A DNA stretch of 64,000 nucleotides from Pseudomonadota bacterium (GTDB lineage: Bacteria; Pseudomonadota; Gammaproteobacteria; QQUJ01), in assembly GCA_008501635.1 (NCBI GenBank), contig QQUJ01000027.1:18090-82089 (forward strand), read 5' to 3'. The notes beneath the pieces were generated by a model. The model did no database searches, was not told where the DNA came from, and saw only the letters and a list, made by a program, of their open reading frames with translations. A program made the position numbers and the translations under genes. Positions within the stretch are counted from its first letter, which is position 1; each line of letters begins with the position of its first letter. Shown here in pieces: positions 44,147-54,109 of this stretch.

Positions 44147-45064
44147 ATGACAGAGCGATCCACCTTTAGTCTGCAGATGCTGGCACCCCGCCACTGGCCA
44201 AGCTGGATCGGCCTGGGGCTGTTGCGGCTCTCGGTCGCCCTGCCCTATCAAGTCCAGCTGCGGCTGGGCCGAACACTCGGCAACCTGTTGTGGCGTCTTG
44301 CCGGCCGGCATCGGCGCATCGTGCTTACCAATCTGCGACTCTGTTTCCCGCAGAAAAGTGAAACCGACTGCCAGGCGCTCGCACGCGAGCATTTCCAGGC
44401 CCTGGGCATCAGCCTGTTTGAGATCGCACTGAGCTGGTGGGCGAGCGATGCCAGGCTGCGGCCTTTGCTCAGCACGCAGGGCTATGAACATATCGAGCAG
44501 GCGCTGCAGACGGGTAAAGGCGTCATTTTGCTGACAGCGCACTTCACGACACTGGAGATCAGCGCACGCCTGATGTCGATGCTGCGTCCCATCGATGTCA
44601 CCTACCGGGCCGGCGATGAAAATCCCATCGGTACACATCTGCGCGGACAGCGCGACAAGCTCTATGAAGAGGCCATTCCGAAGGAGAACGTGCGCGGCGT
44701 CATTCGCCGCCTCAAGGAGAACAAGATCATTTGGTATGCTCCCGATCAGAGTTTTGGCGGGACCAATCGTGTCTTTGCGACGTTCTTCGGTATCCCCGCC
44801 GCCAGTAATCCGGCAACCTCGCGGTTTGCACGCATCTCAGGCGCGCGGGTGGTGCCATTCTTTGCCCGTCGCCGTGAACGGGACTATGGATACGAGTTGA
44901 TCTTTCTCCCCGCGCTCGAGGATTTTCCGACCGCAGATCTGACCGCTGACACACAGCGCATCAATCATGTCTTCGAAGAGTTGATCGCGCGAGCGCCGGA
45001 GCAGTATTTCTGGGTTCACAAACGCTTCAAGCATGGCCCGTCGGGACAGGAAAGTCCCTATTGA
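44147..45064 (+). CDS. lpxL: lipid A acyltransferase (LpxL/HtrB family)
   Basis: A roughly 305-residue protein with a membrane-proximal N-terminus (IGLGLLRLSVALPYQVQLRL), the acyltransferase HX4E motif (LLTAHFTTLEISAR), and IIWYAPDQSFGGTNRVFATF F around the second motif. LpxL adds a secondary acyl chain to Kdo2-lipid IVA. The start is uncertain: ATG 44147 and an in-frame ATG 44117 both lack a strong ribosome site. It lies between the heptosyltransferase and msbA genes. Confidence 0.92.
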   Translation: MTERSTFSLQMLAPRHWPSWIGLGLLRLSVALPYQVQLRLGRTLGNLLWRLAGRHRRIVLTNLRLCFPQKSETDCQALAREHFQALGISLFEIALSWWASDARLRPLLSTQGYEHIEQALQTGKGVILLTAHFTTLEISARLMSMLRPIDVTYRAGDENPIGTHLRGQRDKLYEEAIPKENVRGVIRRLKENKIIWYAPDQSFGGTNRVFATFFGIPAASNPATSRFARISGARVVPFFARRRERDYGYELIFLPALEDFPTADLTADTQRINHVFEELIARAPEQYFWVHKRFKHGPSGQESPY

Positions 45065-45128
45065 ACCGAGCCGACAACGGTGCATCCTTGCTATGATGAC
45101 GGCCAAATCGATCCGCCATACAGATTAA

Positions 45129-46922
45129 ATGACAACTCACTCAGCACCCGAAGACTCCGCGAGCAGCGCGTATCTTTATCGGCGACTGTTGAGTTACGTG
45201 CGCCCCTATTGGCGCATGTTCGCAGTGGCGGTGATCGGCATGGTGCTCTTCGCGCTCAGCGAACCGGCGATGCCCGCCTGGTTCAGGCCCGTCATCGACG
45301 GCAGCTTCATCAACAAGGATCCCGCCACGATAGTGTGGACCCCGATTATTCTGGTGGTCATCTTTCTGGTTCGCGGAATCGGCACCTTCATCAGCAGTGT
45401 GGGGCTCAACTGGATCGCGCAGCGGGTCGTGATGGATCTGCGCAAAGAGATGTTCAACAAGTTGCTGGTGCTACCCGCACGTTATTACTCGGATACCGCA
45501 ACGGGACGCACCGTATCCAAAGCCACTTACGATGTCACGCAGGTTGCGCAGGCCTCGACGGAGGTGCTGCTGGTGCTGGTCCAGGACGGCCTTGCGTTGA
45601 TCGGCCTCCTGGCGTGGATGTTTTACCTCAATTGGCAGCTCACCCTCATCATGCTCGCGGTCACGCCGCTGCTGATACCGGTACTGAAATACGCCAATCG
45701 CAGAATGCGCCAACTCAATATCGCGCTGCAGGGCCGGATGGGTGATCTCACCCACGTACTCGAAGAGACGATCATCGGGCACAAAGTCGTCAAGCTCTTT
45801 GGCGGCGAAAACTACGAGCAGCAACGCCACGATATCATCGCCAACGGCTTGCGCCAGCTCAATGTCAAGGTGGTCGCCACATCGGCGTTTCTGGTGCCGA
45901 CGGTACAGTTGGCAGCCGTGGTCGCGTTAGCCCTCATAGTCTATATCGCCTCGTATCAGGCTGCGCAGAATCACTTCACCGCCGGCGAGTTCGTTTCCTA
46001 TTTCGTCGCCACAGGCTTGCTGTTCCGGCCGCTCAAACGTCTGACGAAGGTAAACGAGAACCTGCAACGCGGACTCGCCGCTGCGGGCAGTGTCTTCGCG
46101 CTTATCGACGAACCACCGGAACCCCGGAACGGTACAGTGGAAATATCACACCTGCGGGGCGAAATCCGTTTCCAGCAGCTTTCGTTTGCCTACCAGGACG
46201 ATGCGCCTGTACTGCGCGAACTTGACCTGGTGATCGAACCGGGCGAGACCATCGCACTCGTCGGCGCATCCGGCAGCGGTAAAACGACACTGATGAACCT
46301 CATACCGCGCTTTATTCATCCCACCCAGGGCCGATTGCTCATCGACGGCGTCGATATCGAAGAGTTCGATGTGCGCAACCTGCGCTCACACATCTCGCTG
46401 GTCAGTCAGGAGGTTGTGCTGTTTAACGATACGGTACGCGCCAACATCGCCTACGGCGCGCTCAACCAGGCCAGCGAGGAACAGATCCTCGAAGCCGCGC
46501 GAGCGGCTCATGTCCTGGAGTTCGTGGAACGCATGCCACAGGGTCTCGACACCCTGATAGGAGAAAGCGGCCTGAAATTATCGGGAGGGCAGCGCCAGCG
46601 GTTGGCGATCGCCCGCGCCATCCTCAAAGATGCGCCCATACTGCTTTTGGATGAGGCGACCTCCGCGCTCGATAGCCATTCCGAACGTCATATTCAGGAA
46701 GCGGTCGAGCGGCTGCGCAGCGGGCGCACCACTCTGGTCATCGCCCACCGGCTCTCGACCATCGAGCATGCGGATCGCATCGTAATGATGGAGCATGGAC
46801 GAATCGTCGAGACGGGCAGCCACAGTGAGTTGCTTGCAAAAAAAGGTCGCTACCGGGAACTCCATCGCTTGCAGCTCAGCACCGTGAACAGCGCCGCCGC
46901 CGAAACCCAGGAAACGCCGTAG
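45129..46922 (+). CDS. msbA: MsbA-type lipid A ABC exporter
   Basis: This 597-residue protein is a half-transporter: six membrane helices, then an ATPase domain with Walker A (GASGSGKTTL), the signature LSGGQRQRL, and Walker B (PILLLDEATSALD). The N-terminal domain starts YRRLLSYVRPYWRMFAVAVI. MsbA flips the lipid A core across the inner membrane. The position after lpxL and next to waaA supports this specific assignment over other ABC exporters. Confidence 0.95.
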   Translation: MTTHSAPEDSASSAYLYRRLLSYVRPYWRMFAVAVIGMVLFALSEPAMPAWFRPVIDGSFINKDPATIVWTPIILVVIFLVRGIGTFISSVGLNWIAQRVVMDLRKEMFNKLLVLPARYYSDTATGRTVSKATYDVTQVAQASTEVLLVLVQDGLALIGLLAWMFYLNWQLTLIMLAVTPLLIPVLKYANRRMRQLNIALQGRMGDLTHVLEETIIGHKVVKLFGGENYEQQRHDIIANGLRQLNVKVVATSAFLVPTVQLAAVVALALIVYIASYQAAQNHFTAGEFVSYFVATGLLFRPLKRLTKVNENLQRGLAAAGSVFALIDEPPEPRNGTVEISHLRGEIRFQQLSFAYQDDAPVLRELDLVIEPGETIALVGASGSGKTTLMNLIPRFIHPTQGRLLIDGVDIEEFDVRNLRSHISLVSQEVVLFNDTVRANIAYGALNQASEEQILEAARAAHVLEFVERMPQGLDTLIGESGLKLSGGQRQRLAIARAILKDAPILLLDEATSALDSHSERHIQEAVERLRSGRTTLVIAHRLSTIEHADRIVMMEHGRIVETGSHSELLAKKGRYRELHRLQLSTVNSAAAETQETP

Positions 46923-46982
46923 CCGCTTTACTCAACCCTCGATCGTGGACTGCTCGCCCTTGCCAGCAGATCGACAAATCGC

Positions 46983-47939
46983 TTACAGAGCAGCCCGACC
47001 GTTGAGCCAATCGAGGTAGATTTTTGCACCCTCCGCGACATTGCGGAAGGGTGCCTGGTAGCCGCATTCGCGTAAGCGGGTCAACTCGGCCTCGGTAAAG
47101 CTCTGGTAACGGCCTTTGAGATGATCCGGGAAGGAGATGTACTCCAACTCGCCACGCTCGTGCCAGTCGATTACCGCCCGGGCAACGTCGTTGAAGGTCT
47201 GACTGCGTCCAGTGCCGACATTGTAGATTCCCGACTTGTCCGGATTGTCGAAAAACCACAGATTGACATCCACCGCATCGCCGACATAGACAAAATCCCG
47301 CCGCTGCTCCCCATTGCCGTAGCCGTCCGACCCTTCGAACAGCCGTGCTTTGCCTTCCGCCAATACCTGATTGTTGAAATGAAAGGCGACGCTCGCCATG
47401 CCGCCTTTGTGGCTCTCGCGCGGGCCATAGACATTGAAATAGCGAAATCCCGCGATTTGGCTGCGCGCCTCTGGCAGCAGCCGTCGTACGTACTGATCGA
47501 ACAATAGCTTCGAATAACCGTAGACGTTCAGCGGCGCCTCATACTCCGGCGCTTCACGGAAAGTGTCACTCCCCCCGTACACCGCGGCACTCGACGCGTA
47601 GAGGTAAGAAGCTTCCCGCTCCAGGCAGTAGTGCAGCAACAGTTTCGAATACTCGAAGTTGTTACGCATCATGTAACGCCCGTTCCATTCGGTGGTCGCA
47701 GAGCAGGCGCCCTCATGGAAGATTGCCTCGATCGGCGCGGCAAAGCCCTCTCCCGATACGATGCGGGCGAGAAAATCCTCTTTGTCCTGATAATCCCAGA
47801 TCGCGCAATCGGTGAGATTGTGAAATTTGATGCCCTCTTCCAGATCGTCGACAACCAGAATGTCATCACGCCCCCGTGCGTTGAGCGCTTTGACGATATT
47901 ACTACCGATGAATCCTGCACCGCCGGTAACGACAATCAC
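46983..47939 (-). CDS. hldD: ADP-L-glycero-D-manno-heptose 6-epimerase HldD
   Basis: This 318-residue short-chain epimerase has the NAD motif [13 protein letters not shown] (3-15), the catalytic YGYSK and the family stretch [20 protein letters not shown]. The start is GTG 47939, which overlaps the gmhA stop by 4 nt (GTGA). HldD makes the L,D form of the ADP-heptose used by the heptosyltransferases. With gmhA and hldE it forms a heptose operon; gmhB is not in the window. Confidence 0.97.
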   Translation of the reverse strand: MIVVTGGAGFIGSNIVKALNARGRDDILVVDDLEEGIKFHNLTDCAIWDYQDKEDFLARIVSGEGFAAPIEAIFHEGACSATTEWNGRYMMRNNFEYSKLLLHYCLEREASYLYASSAAVYGGSDTFREAPEYEAPLNVYGYSKLLFDQYVRRLLPEARSQIAGFRYFNVYGPRESHKGGMASVAFHFNNQVLAEGKARLFEGSDGYGNGEQRRDFVYVGDAVDVNLWFFDNPDKSGIYNVGTGRSQTFNDVARAVIDWHERGELEYISFPDHLKGRYQSFTEAELTRLRECGYQAPFRNVAEGAKIYLDWLNGRAAL

Positions 47940-48550
47940 GATTTCTCCTCCCCGGCCTTTTCACCAAACAGGAACTCGTCCACCAGTGCACAGACGATAT
48001 GGCCAATCACTATGTGTGCTTCCTGTATCCTGGGGGTGTCTGTCGAAGGCACATCCAGCAACAGGTCGCACCGCGCCGCCATCTTGCCACCACCGGCGCC
48101 GGTCAGTCCGACGGTAGAAACACCCATTTCGCGGCAGGCATCGAGTGCCTTCAAGACATTGGCGGAGTTGCCGGAGGTCGAAATGCCGATGAAGACATCC
48201 CCGGGTCTCGCCAGCCCCAGCACCTGCCTTGCAAAGATCTCCTCGAACCCATAGTCGTTACCAACCGCCGTGAGCAGCGAAGTGTCGGTCGTCAGGGCCA
48301 TCGCGGGCAGCGGGCGGCGCTCTCTTTTGAAACGGCCCACCCACTCCGCGGCGATGTGCTGCGCATCCGCCGCGCTGCCGCCATTGCCGGCAAGCATCAC
48401 TTTACCCCCGCCCTCCAGGGCACGCGCGCAGCGTTGTGCGATATCCGCAATGCGAGTGACCGACACGGGATTAGCCGCAATCTGGCGCTTTACATCGAGC
48501 GACGCCTCGATTTCGGCCGTTATGAAATCAGTCGGATTCACGCGAGTCAT
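47936..48550 (-). CDS. gmhA: sedoheptulose 7-phosphate isomerase GmhA (SIS domain)
   Basis: I start at ATG 48550, giving 204 residues; the earlier ATG is inside hldE. The SIS domain shows [40 protein letters not shown] and a C-terminal helix. GmhA converts sedoheptulose 7-P to D-glycero-D-manno-heptose 7-P. A related SIS protein, DiaA, is similar, but the heptose operon context favours GmhA. It lies 10 nt after the hldE stop. Confidence 0.9.
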   Translation of the reverse strand: MTRVNPTDFITAEIEASLDVKRQIAANPVSVTRIADIAQRCARALEGGGKVMLAGNGGSAADAQHIAAEWVGRFKRERRPLPAMALTTDTSLLTAVGNDYGFEEIFARQVLGLARPGDVFIGISTSGNSANVLKALDACREMGVSTVGLTGAGGGKMAARCDLLLDVPSTDTPRIQEAHIVIGHIVCALVDEFLFGEKAGEEKS

Positions 48551-48560
48551 CCCCGGAGAG

Positions 48561-49985
48561 TCACTCTTTGGTGATCGTTTCGATGATGCGGGTGGTCGAA
48601 CACCCCGCGCGAAAGGCGAGCACCACCACCTCGCCGCCATTGGCCTTGACGCAATCGTGGCCGGCAATCTGCTCGGGACGGTAATCGCCGCCCTTAACCA
48701 GGATATCAGGCATTACCGCACAGATGAGGCACTCGGGCGTATCCTCGGTAAACGGGACCACCCAATCGACGCTGCCAAGTCCGGCCAGCACCTCCATCCG
48801 CTCCTGCAGATGATTCACTGGCCGGGTCGCGCCCTTGAGGCGGCGCACGGAATCATCGTCGTTGACGGCCACGATGAGGCGGTCGCCCAGACGCCGCGCC
48901 TGGTTGAGGTAGGCCACATGGCCGGCGTGCAGAATATCGAAACAACCATTGGTCATGACGATGCGTTCACCGTGCGCGCGGGCGATACCCACCAGCTCGA
49001 GCAGCTGCCCTTCGCTGACGATGTTCTGCTCCACCTCGTCGAGTTGGTGCAGCGCCCGCTGCAATTCCGGGACACTGACCGCGGCGGTACCCAACTTAGC
49101 CACCACGATCCCTGCCGCCAGGTTGGACAGCGCCGTGGCCTGTTCCAGAGACTGGCCCGCGGCCAGCGCGGCCGCCAGTACGGAGATCACCGTATCGCCC
49201 GCGCCGGTGACATCGAACACCTCGCGGGCATGGGTCGGCAGATGCAGCGGCTCGGAATCGGGTTTGATCAGCGTCATGCCCTGCTCGCCACGTGTTACCA
49301 GCAAGGCGTCGAGCCCGAGTTGCGTGATCAACCCCAGGCCCTTTTTCACGATCTCAGCCTGATCGGTGCAGACGCCGACGACCGCTTCGAACTCGGCAAG
49401 ATTGGGAGTAATCAGCGTGGCCCCACGATAGTGTGAAAAATCGCTCCCTTTGGGATCGACCAGAACAGGTTTGCCTGCCGCCCGCGCCGTGCTGATCAAC
49501 TGCTGCGTGTGCTGCAGCGTGCCCTTGCCGTAGTCGGAGATGATCACCGCTCCGGTAGCGGCAACGGCGACGTTGAATGCATCAACCACCCCCGAGTCGT
49601 CGCAGCCGAAAAAGCTGTCTTCGAAATCGACGCGAATGAGTTGTTGATGACGACTGATAACCCGAAGCTTGGTGATGGTCGGCTTGTCGTCCTGAACCAC
49701 AAGCCGGCACCGGACACCCATATCGCCCAGCAGTCGCCCCAGCCTGTCGCCGGCTTCGTCCCCGCCAACCAGACCCACCACGGTGGCACGGCCGCCGAGC
49801 GCGGCGACATTGAGTGCAACGTTACCGGCACCACCCGGTCGCTCCTCGGATTCACGCACCTGAACCACGGGAACGGGTGCTTCGGGGGAGATGCGCGACG
49901 TGGGGCCGTGCCAATAGCGGTCGAGCATCATATCGCCGACGATAAGAACATCGCTAAGGGCAAATTCAGGAACGTTGGTTTTCAT
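48561..49985 (-). CDS. hldE: bifunctional heptose kinase/adenylyltransferase HldE
   Basis: ATG 49985 gives 474 residues. The PfkB kinase domain comes first ([45 protein letters not shown]) and the nucleotidyltransferase domain second ([20 protein letters not shown], with the HxGH motif). HldE phosphorylates heptose 7-P at C1 and then adenylylates it. The length matches the fused enzyme. The longer frame upstream of 49985 is not coding. Confidence 0.97.
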   Translation of the reverse strand: MKTNVPEFALSDVLIVGDMMLDRYWHGPTSRISPEAPVPVVQVRESEERPGGAGNVALNVAALGGRATVVGLVGGDEAGDRLGRLLGDMGVRCRLVVQDDKPTITKLRVISRHQQLIRVDFEDSFFGCDDSGVVDAFNVAVAATGAVIISDYGKGTLQHTQQLISTARAAGKPVLVDPKGSDFSHYRGATLITPNLAEFEAVVGVCTDQAEIVKKGLGLITQLGLDALLVTRGEQGMTLIKPDSEPLHLPTHAREVFDVTGAGDTVISVLAAALAAGQSLEQATALSNLAAGIVVAKLGTAAVSVPELQRALHQLDEVEQNIVSEGQLLELVGIARAHGERIVMTNGCFDILHAGHVAYLNQARRLGDRLIVAVNDDDSVRRLKGATRPVNHLQERMEVLAGLGSVDWVVPFTEDTPECLICAVMPDILVKGGDYRPEQIAGHDCVKANGGEVVVLAFRAGCSTTRIIETITKE

Positions 49986-50077
49986 CTTGCTGCGAGCTGA
50001 GGCGTAGCACTTGGCGCCCGATAATAGCACAGCGCAAAAGCCGAAGTACCGGCGATGGTTCTTGGGAGTGGAGTCAT

Positions 50078-50083
50078 TATAAT
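50078..50083 (+). promoter_or_regulatory. -10 box of a probably leaderless glycosyltransferase mRNA
   Basis: TATAAT at 50078-50083 ends 6 nt before ATG 50090 and no Shine-Dalgarno sequence fits between them. Transcription would start at or next to the ATG. The -35 box is weak. Confidence 0.5.
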
Positions 50084-50089
50084 CGCACC

Positions 50090-51160
50090 ATGCGAGTCTT
50101 ATTCTATGACGCCCTGACCAGTTTCGCCTACGATGCAGAGCTGATGGCCCAAAGGGGAATCGGAGGCACGGAATCCACTGTGGTGCGGATAGCGGAGGGT
50201 CTTTCCACCGCCCACGAAGTCGTGGTTGCCCAACGGGCGCGCATACTGCCGGTTTCCCCCCATCCAGGCCTGCGTTATGTGCCCCTGGAGGAACCGGATC
50301 CGTTCTGCGGTCCACCCCCCGACTGGGTCATTGTCTTGCGCAAGCACAAGCTTGTACCCAAGCTGCGCGCGCGCTTCCCTTTAGCAGCCATGGTCTCCTG
50401 GATCCACAATTGGCAAAGAGCCGAAACCGCCTTTCAGCGAATCGGACTGGCGCGCAGCAGATGTTCAGTAGTGACTGTATCCGACGCGCACTGTCGTGCC
50501 ACCGATCGCCTGATCAACGGAAAGGGCGCGCGTGCGCTCGGCGCATTATGGGGCGGCGGCGGAATAGTCCCTGTGAAACGTATCTACAATCCTGTCGACG
50601 ATAGGTTGATGCCTGATGGGACGCCTGTAGATCCCGACAAGCTGATCTTCTTCAGCACTGCCAACAAAGGTTTGAATCAGGCACTTACCACCTTTTCGGC
50701 AATCCGCAAAGTGCTGCCGTCCCTGCAACTTTATGTCGCTGGTGAGTCACTCGAGTCGCTGGAACAGAACAAGCGCTATGACAGCGCTCTGCTAAGTCAA
50801 CCCGGCGTCCATCTATTGGGTCGTCTGGCGCAACACGAAGTCTTTAAACATGTCCGGGAAGCCTTATGCGTGTTCTACCCGCAGAATGTGCACCCGGAAA
50901 CGTTCGGCCTGGTCTTCGCAGAATCCAATGCCTTGGGAACACCGGTTCTCGCCCACGAATTTGGATCGGCACGCGAAATACTCGGTGGACCCGAGCAACT
51001 CGTCGATGCCGGCGATGTTCGATCCATCAGCGCCAAGTTGCAGCGTTGGCGAAACGGAAATCGACCGCTCGTATCGCTAAGCGCGGAGTTTCGGACCACA
51101 ACCGTCGTCGGAAAATGGCGCGAATTTCTGGTGGCGGGTTTACCGGAACAGCGCAACTGA
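50090..51160 (+). CDS. GT4-like glycosyltransferase
   Basis: This 356-residue GT-B protein shows [18 protein letters not shown] at the acceptor side and [23 protein letters not shown] with the typical E-x7-E of glycosyltransferase group 1 at the donor side. [13 protein letters not shown] and [13 protein letters not shown] are the usual middle motifs. Substrates are unknown; it stands in the LPS island after the heptose genes, so a core or O-chain sugar is likely. It starts at ATG 50090, which follows a TATAAT box so closely that the mRNA may be leaderless. Confidence 0.85.
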   Translation: MRVLFYDALTSFAYDAELMAQRGIGGTESTVVRIAEGLSTAHEVVVAQRARILPVSPHPGLRYVPLEEPDPFCGPPPDWVIVLRKHKLVPKLRARFPLAAMVSWIHNWQRAETAFQRIGLARSRCSVVTVSDAHCRATDRLINGKGARALGALWGGGGIVPVKRIYNPVDDRLMPDGTPVDPDKLIFFSTANKGLNQALTTFSAIRKVLPSLQLYVAGESLESLEQNKRYDSALLSQPGVHLLGRLAQHEVFKHVREALCVFYPQNVHPETFGLVFAESNALGTPVLAHEFGSAREILGGPEQLVDAGDVRSISAKLQRWRNGNRPLVSLSAEFRTTTVVGKWREFLVAGLPEQRN

Positions 51161-51223
51161 AACGCGGAGACCGGGCGAACAGATTCGGTTCCCGCGCAAC
51201 ACGCCGCCCACAGCTGACGGCAA

Positions 51224-52177
51224 TTACTGGCGCAACAACTCCTCATAATAATCAATCGTTTTTACCAACCCCTCCCGCAGCGGAACAACGGGGTCCCAGC
51301 CCAACTTCGATCGCGCCAATTCGATATCAGGCTGGCGCTGTTTGGGATCGTCTGCGGGTAGGGGCAGGTTGACAATCTTGGAGCGCGAACCAATCAGCTC
51401 AATCACCGTTTCCGCCAATTCGCGTATCGTAAACTCACCTGGGTTGCCCAAATTGATGGGCCCCGTCACACCATCCTCACTCTCCATCAACGCAACCAGA
51501 CCTTCTACCATGTCATCGATATAGCAGAAAGACCGCGTTTGCGAGCCATCCCCATAAATCGTAATGTTCTCGTCTCTGAGCGCCTGGACAATGAAGTTCG
51601 ACACCACTCGACCATCGTTGGGGTGCATTCGCGGACCGTAGGTATTGAAGATACGGGCTACCTTTATATGCAGTCCATGCTGGCGGTTGTAATCGAAGAA
51701 CAGCGTTTCGGCGCAGCGTTTTCCTTCATCGTAGCAGGCTCGCGAACCAATCGGATTGACACGTCCCCAGTAACTCTCCGTCTGAGGATGAATCTCGGGG
51801 TCACCATATACCTCACTGGTTGATGCCTGAAGGATCCTGATTCTCAGACGTTTTGCCAGGCCCAGCATATTGATCGCACCCATGACGCTGGTCTTCGTCG
51901 TCTGAACGGGGTCGTGCTGATAGTGGATGGGCGAAGCAGGGCAGGCTAGATTGTAGATCTCATCCACCTCGACGTAGAGCGGAAACGTAACATCGTGCCG
52001 TAAAACCTCGAATGCCGGATCTGTGATCAGTTGCTGGATATTTCCTCGTGTGCCAGTGAAGAAATTATCGACACAGAGCACCTCATGGCCTGCCTTCAAC
52101 AGGCGCTCACAAAGATGTGAGCCAATGAATCCAGCCCCTCCCGTTACCATTACCCGTTTGTTGCCGTAGTTTCGCAC
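51224..52177 (-). CDS. UDP-glucuronate decarboxylase-like NAD-dependent epimerase
   Basis: This 317-residue short-chain enzyme has [55 protein letters not shown] and the YxxxK motif in [13 protein letters not shown]. These stretches are characteristic of UDP-xylose synthase (UXS, UDP-GlcA decarboxylase). UDP-xylose would be a precursor for LPS or exopolysaccharide. The neighbouring glycosyltransferases may use it. The gene is on the minus strand, between two plus-strand glycosyltransferase genes. Confidence 0.9.
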   Translation of the reverse strand: MRNYGNKRVMVTGGAGFIGSHLCERLLKAGHEVLCVDNFFTGTRGNIQQLITDPAFEVLRHDVTFPLYVEVDEIYNLACPASPIHYQHDPVQTTKTSVMGAINMLGLAKRLRIRILQASTSEVYGDPEIHPQTESYWGRVNPIGSRACYDEGKRCAETLFFDYNRQHGLHIKVARIFNTYGPRMHPNDGRVVSNFIVQALRDENITIYGDGSQTRSFCYIDDMVEGLVALMESEDGVTGPINLGNPGEFTIRELAETVIELIGSRSKIVNLPLPADDPKQRQPDIELARSKLGWDPVVPLREGLVKTIDYYEELLRQ

Positions 52178-52221
52178 TTTGTCACCCCTATCAACGCTCT
52201 TTCATCATACGCCGCAGAACG

Positions 52222-52227
52222 TATAAT
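52222..52227 (+). promoter_or_regulatory. -10 box close to a second glycosyltransferase start
   Basis: TATAAT at 52222-52227 lies only 9-15 nt upstream of the GTG/ATG starts (52237/52243). The transcript leader would be under 10 nt, again with no Shine-Dalgarno sequence. Confidence 0.45.
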
Positions 52228-52236
52228 CTGCTGCTC

Positions 52237-53268
52237 GTGGACATGCCCAAAAAAATACTCGTCGTCCGCAACGACAAACTCGGCGACTTCATGCTGTCAT
52301 GGCCTAGCCTCGCGCTTTTAAAGAAAGCACTGCCGCAGTGTAAACTTGAGGTCCTGGTACCTCACTACACCCGTCCCCTCGCTGAGCATTGCCAATGGAT
52401 CGACGGCGTAATCGACGATCCGGGACCCGGAGCTGGCTTGCGTCAATTCCTGAGACTGATCAGCACCATGCGATCACGCCGCTACGACGCTGTGATTACG
52501 CTTTTCTCAACCGGGCGAATTGGTATCGCAACGTGGTTATCCGGGATTCCCTATCGGTTGGCACCGGCCACAAAATGGGCTCAAGCCTGCTACAACCACC
52601 GCCTTCTCCAGAGTCGCTCGAGATCATTAAAACCAGAATGGGAGTACAACCAGGATCTCGTCAAATTTTTTCTTGGAGAAATGGGTATCCCTTGTCCCAC
52701 CTCTCCTGAACCACCCTATCTTGTGTTTCCAGAAAAAGAACGACTCGCTCTGCGCAAAGAACTCGACAACTTGCTTGAGACCGACAGGCGACACCAGTTC
52801 GTCTTCATCCACCCCGGAAGCGGCGGCTCTGCGACCAACCTGAGCCCGGCGCAGTATGCGCGACTCGCCCTGGCCCTGCAACCGACCAAACCCGTTGCTT
52901 TTGTCTTAACCGCAGGCCCGGGCGAGGCTGGCATAGCAGAACACCTCGGCGGAATATTGCGCTCAAACGGCCGCCTCTGCATCGTCCACAGATCGGAGCG
53001 GGGGTTGGTGGCCTTCGCACTGCTACTGAGCTGCGCGGACCTTTTCATTAGCGGCTCCACAGGCCCGCTTCATATAGCCGGCGCTCTGAACCTACCCACC
53101 GTCGGTTTTTATCCGCACAAGCGTTCTTCGACTTCGCTGCGCTGGCAAACCTTGAGCGCAGAGAAGAACCGTCTTGCCTTTTCACCTCCCACATCATTGA
53201 AAGCGACCGACATGGATGGTATTGATCTCGAAGCTGCCGCCTTGGAAATCAGTCGGCGATTTCTTTAG
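52237..53268 (+). CDS. GT9 family glycosyltransferase
   Basis: A 343-residue protein of the heptosyltransferase family: KILVVRNDKLGDFMLSWPSL at the N-terminus and FVFIHPGSGGSATNLSPAQY and LFISGSTGPLHIAGALNLPT at the donor site. It starts at GTG 52237 or ATG 52243. The family adds heptose or related sugars to LPS core; here a second or third such enzyme. The 3' end overlaps the convergent GT2 gene by 20 nt. Confidence 0.85.
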   Translation: MDMPKKILVVRNDKLGDFMLSWPSLALLKKALPQCKLEVLVPHYTRPLAEHCQWIDGVIDDPGPGAGLRQFLRLISTMRSRRYDAVITLFSTGRIGIATWLSGIPYRLAPATKWAQACYNHRLLQSRSRSLKPEWEYNQDLVKFFLGEMGIPCPTSPEPPYLVFPEKERLALRKELDNLLETDRRHQFVFIHPGSGGSATNLSPAQYARLALALQPTKPVAFVLTAGPGEAGIAEHLGGILRSNGRLCIVHRSERGLVAFALLLSCADLFISGSTGPLHIAGALNLPTVGFYPHKRSSTSLRWQTLSAEKNRLAFSPPTSLKATDMDGIDLEAAALEISRRFL

Positions 53269-54028
53269 TTTCCGGGCCATGCCGTTTGGCAATCCACGCC
53301 TTGGTGTACTTCACGAAAGCGTGCACAAAAGAAAGTACGGCCACGACAAAGCCGGCGAATCCATCACGAAAACCTTGCTTGACGAAATAGACCTTAATGA
53401 AGGTCCAGACCGCGTGATTCACCGGAGTGAACACCGTTACCCGCCTGCCTCGCGCCAACAACTCCTGGGCGCCGATTTCAGTGAATCGATCAATGGTTTT
53501 AAGATGGTCGGAAATCGAGTCGAACGAATAGTGAAGGATGTCACCCTCGAGCCAGGCAACTTTGTCTGAGTCAACCTCTATTCGATCATGCGGATTAATG
53601 CCGCCCCAACGGGCCTTTCTTCTATCAAACAACCGGACCTTGGCATCCGGATACCAACAGTGATTGATCCAACGATAGATATAAAAAGTTTTGCGGGCCA
53701 TCCGATAGGCATCGTATTCAGCCAATCGACCTCGTATCTGCTCTATCGATCGTGCAAGCTCACTGGATATCCGCTCATCACAGTCAAGCGCCAGTATCCA
53801 ATCATGGGTTGCGTGGTCTACCGCGAAATTCTTCTGCTCGATATACCCAAGGAAAGGCTGGCTGATGACGCGATCCGTGTATCGTTTCGCAATCTCGACG
53901 GTACGATCCTGACTCAGAGAATCAACCACCACTATCTCATCCACCAAAGGCTGCAGACTGCGCAGGCAGTCCTCTATTTTCTTCTCTTCATTGAAAGAGA
54001 TAACACAGGCACTTAGTTTCAGCATCAT
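53249..54028 (-). CDS. GT2 family LPS core glycosyltransferase (WaaE/KdtX-like)
   Basis: This 259-residue protein has the GT2 fold: KLSACVISFNEEKKIEDCLR, EIVVVDSLSQDRTVEIA, and the DxD-like region ILALDCDERIS. HYSFDSISDHLKTIDRFTEI and the C-terminal hydrophobic stretch are common to WaaE/KdtX-type enzymes that add glucose to the LPS inner core. It faces the GT9 gene tail-to-tail with a 20-nt overlap and is upstream of the O-antigen ligase gene on the same strand. Confidence 0.85.
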   Translation of the reverse strand: MMLKLSACVISFNEEKKIEDCLRSLQPLVDEIVVVDSLSQDRTVEIAKRYTDRVISQPFLGYIEQKNFAVDHATHDWILALDCDERISSELARSIEQIRGRLAEYDAYRMARKTFYIYRWINHCWYPDAKVRLFDRRKARWGGINPHDRIEVDSDKVAWLEGDILHYSFDSISDHLKTIDRFTEIGAQELLARGRRVTVFTPVNHAVWTFIKVYFVKQGFRDGFAGFVVAVLSFVHAFVKYTKAWIAKRHGPETKEIAD

Positions 54029-54109
54029 CTTTACCCTACGATAATTGCCCTTTTTGGTTCGTCGACTCTTGTCGTTTGTTAATCAGGAGTTTTTAGCCGG
54101 CGACCTGCT

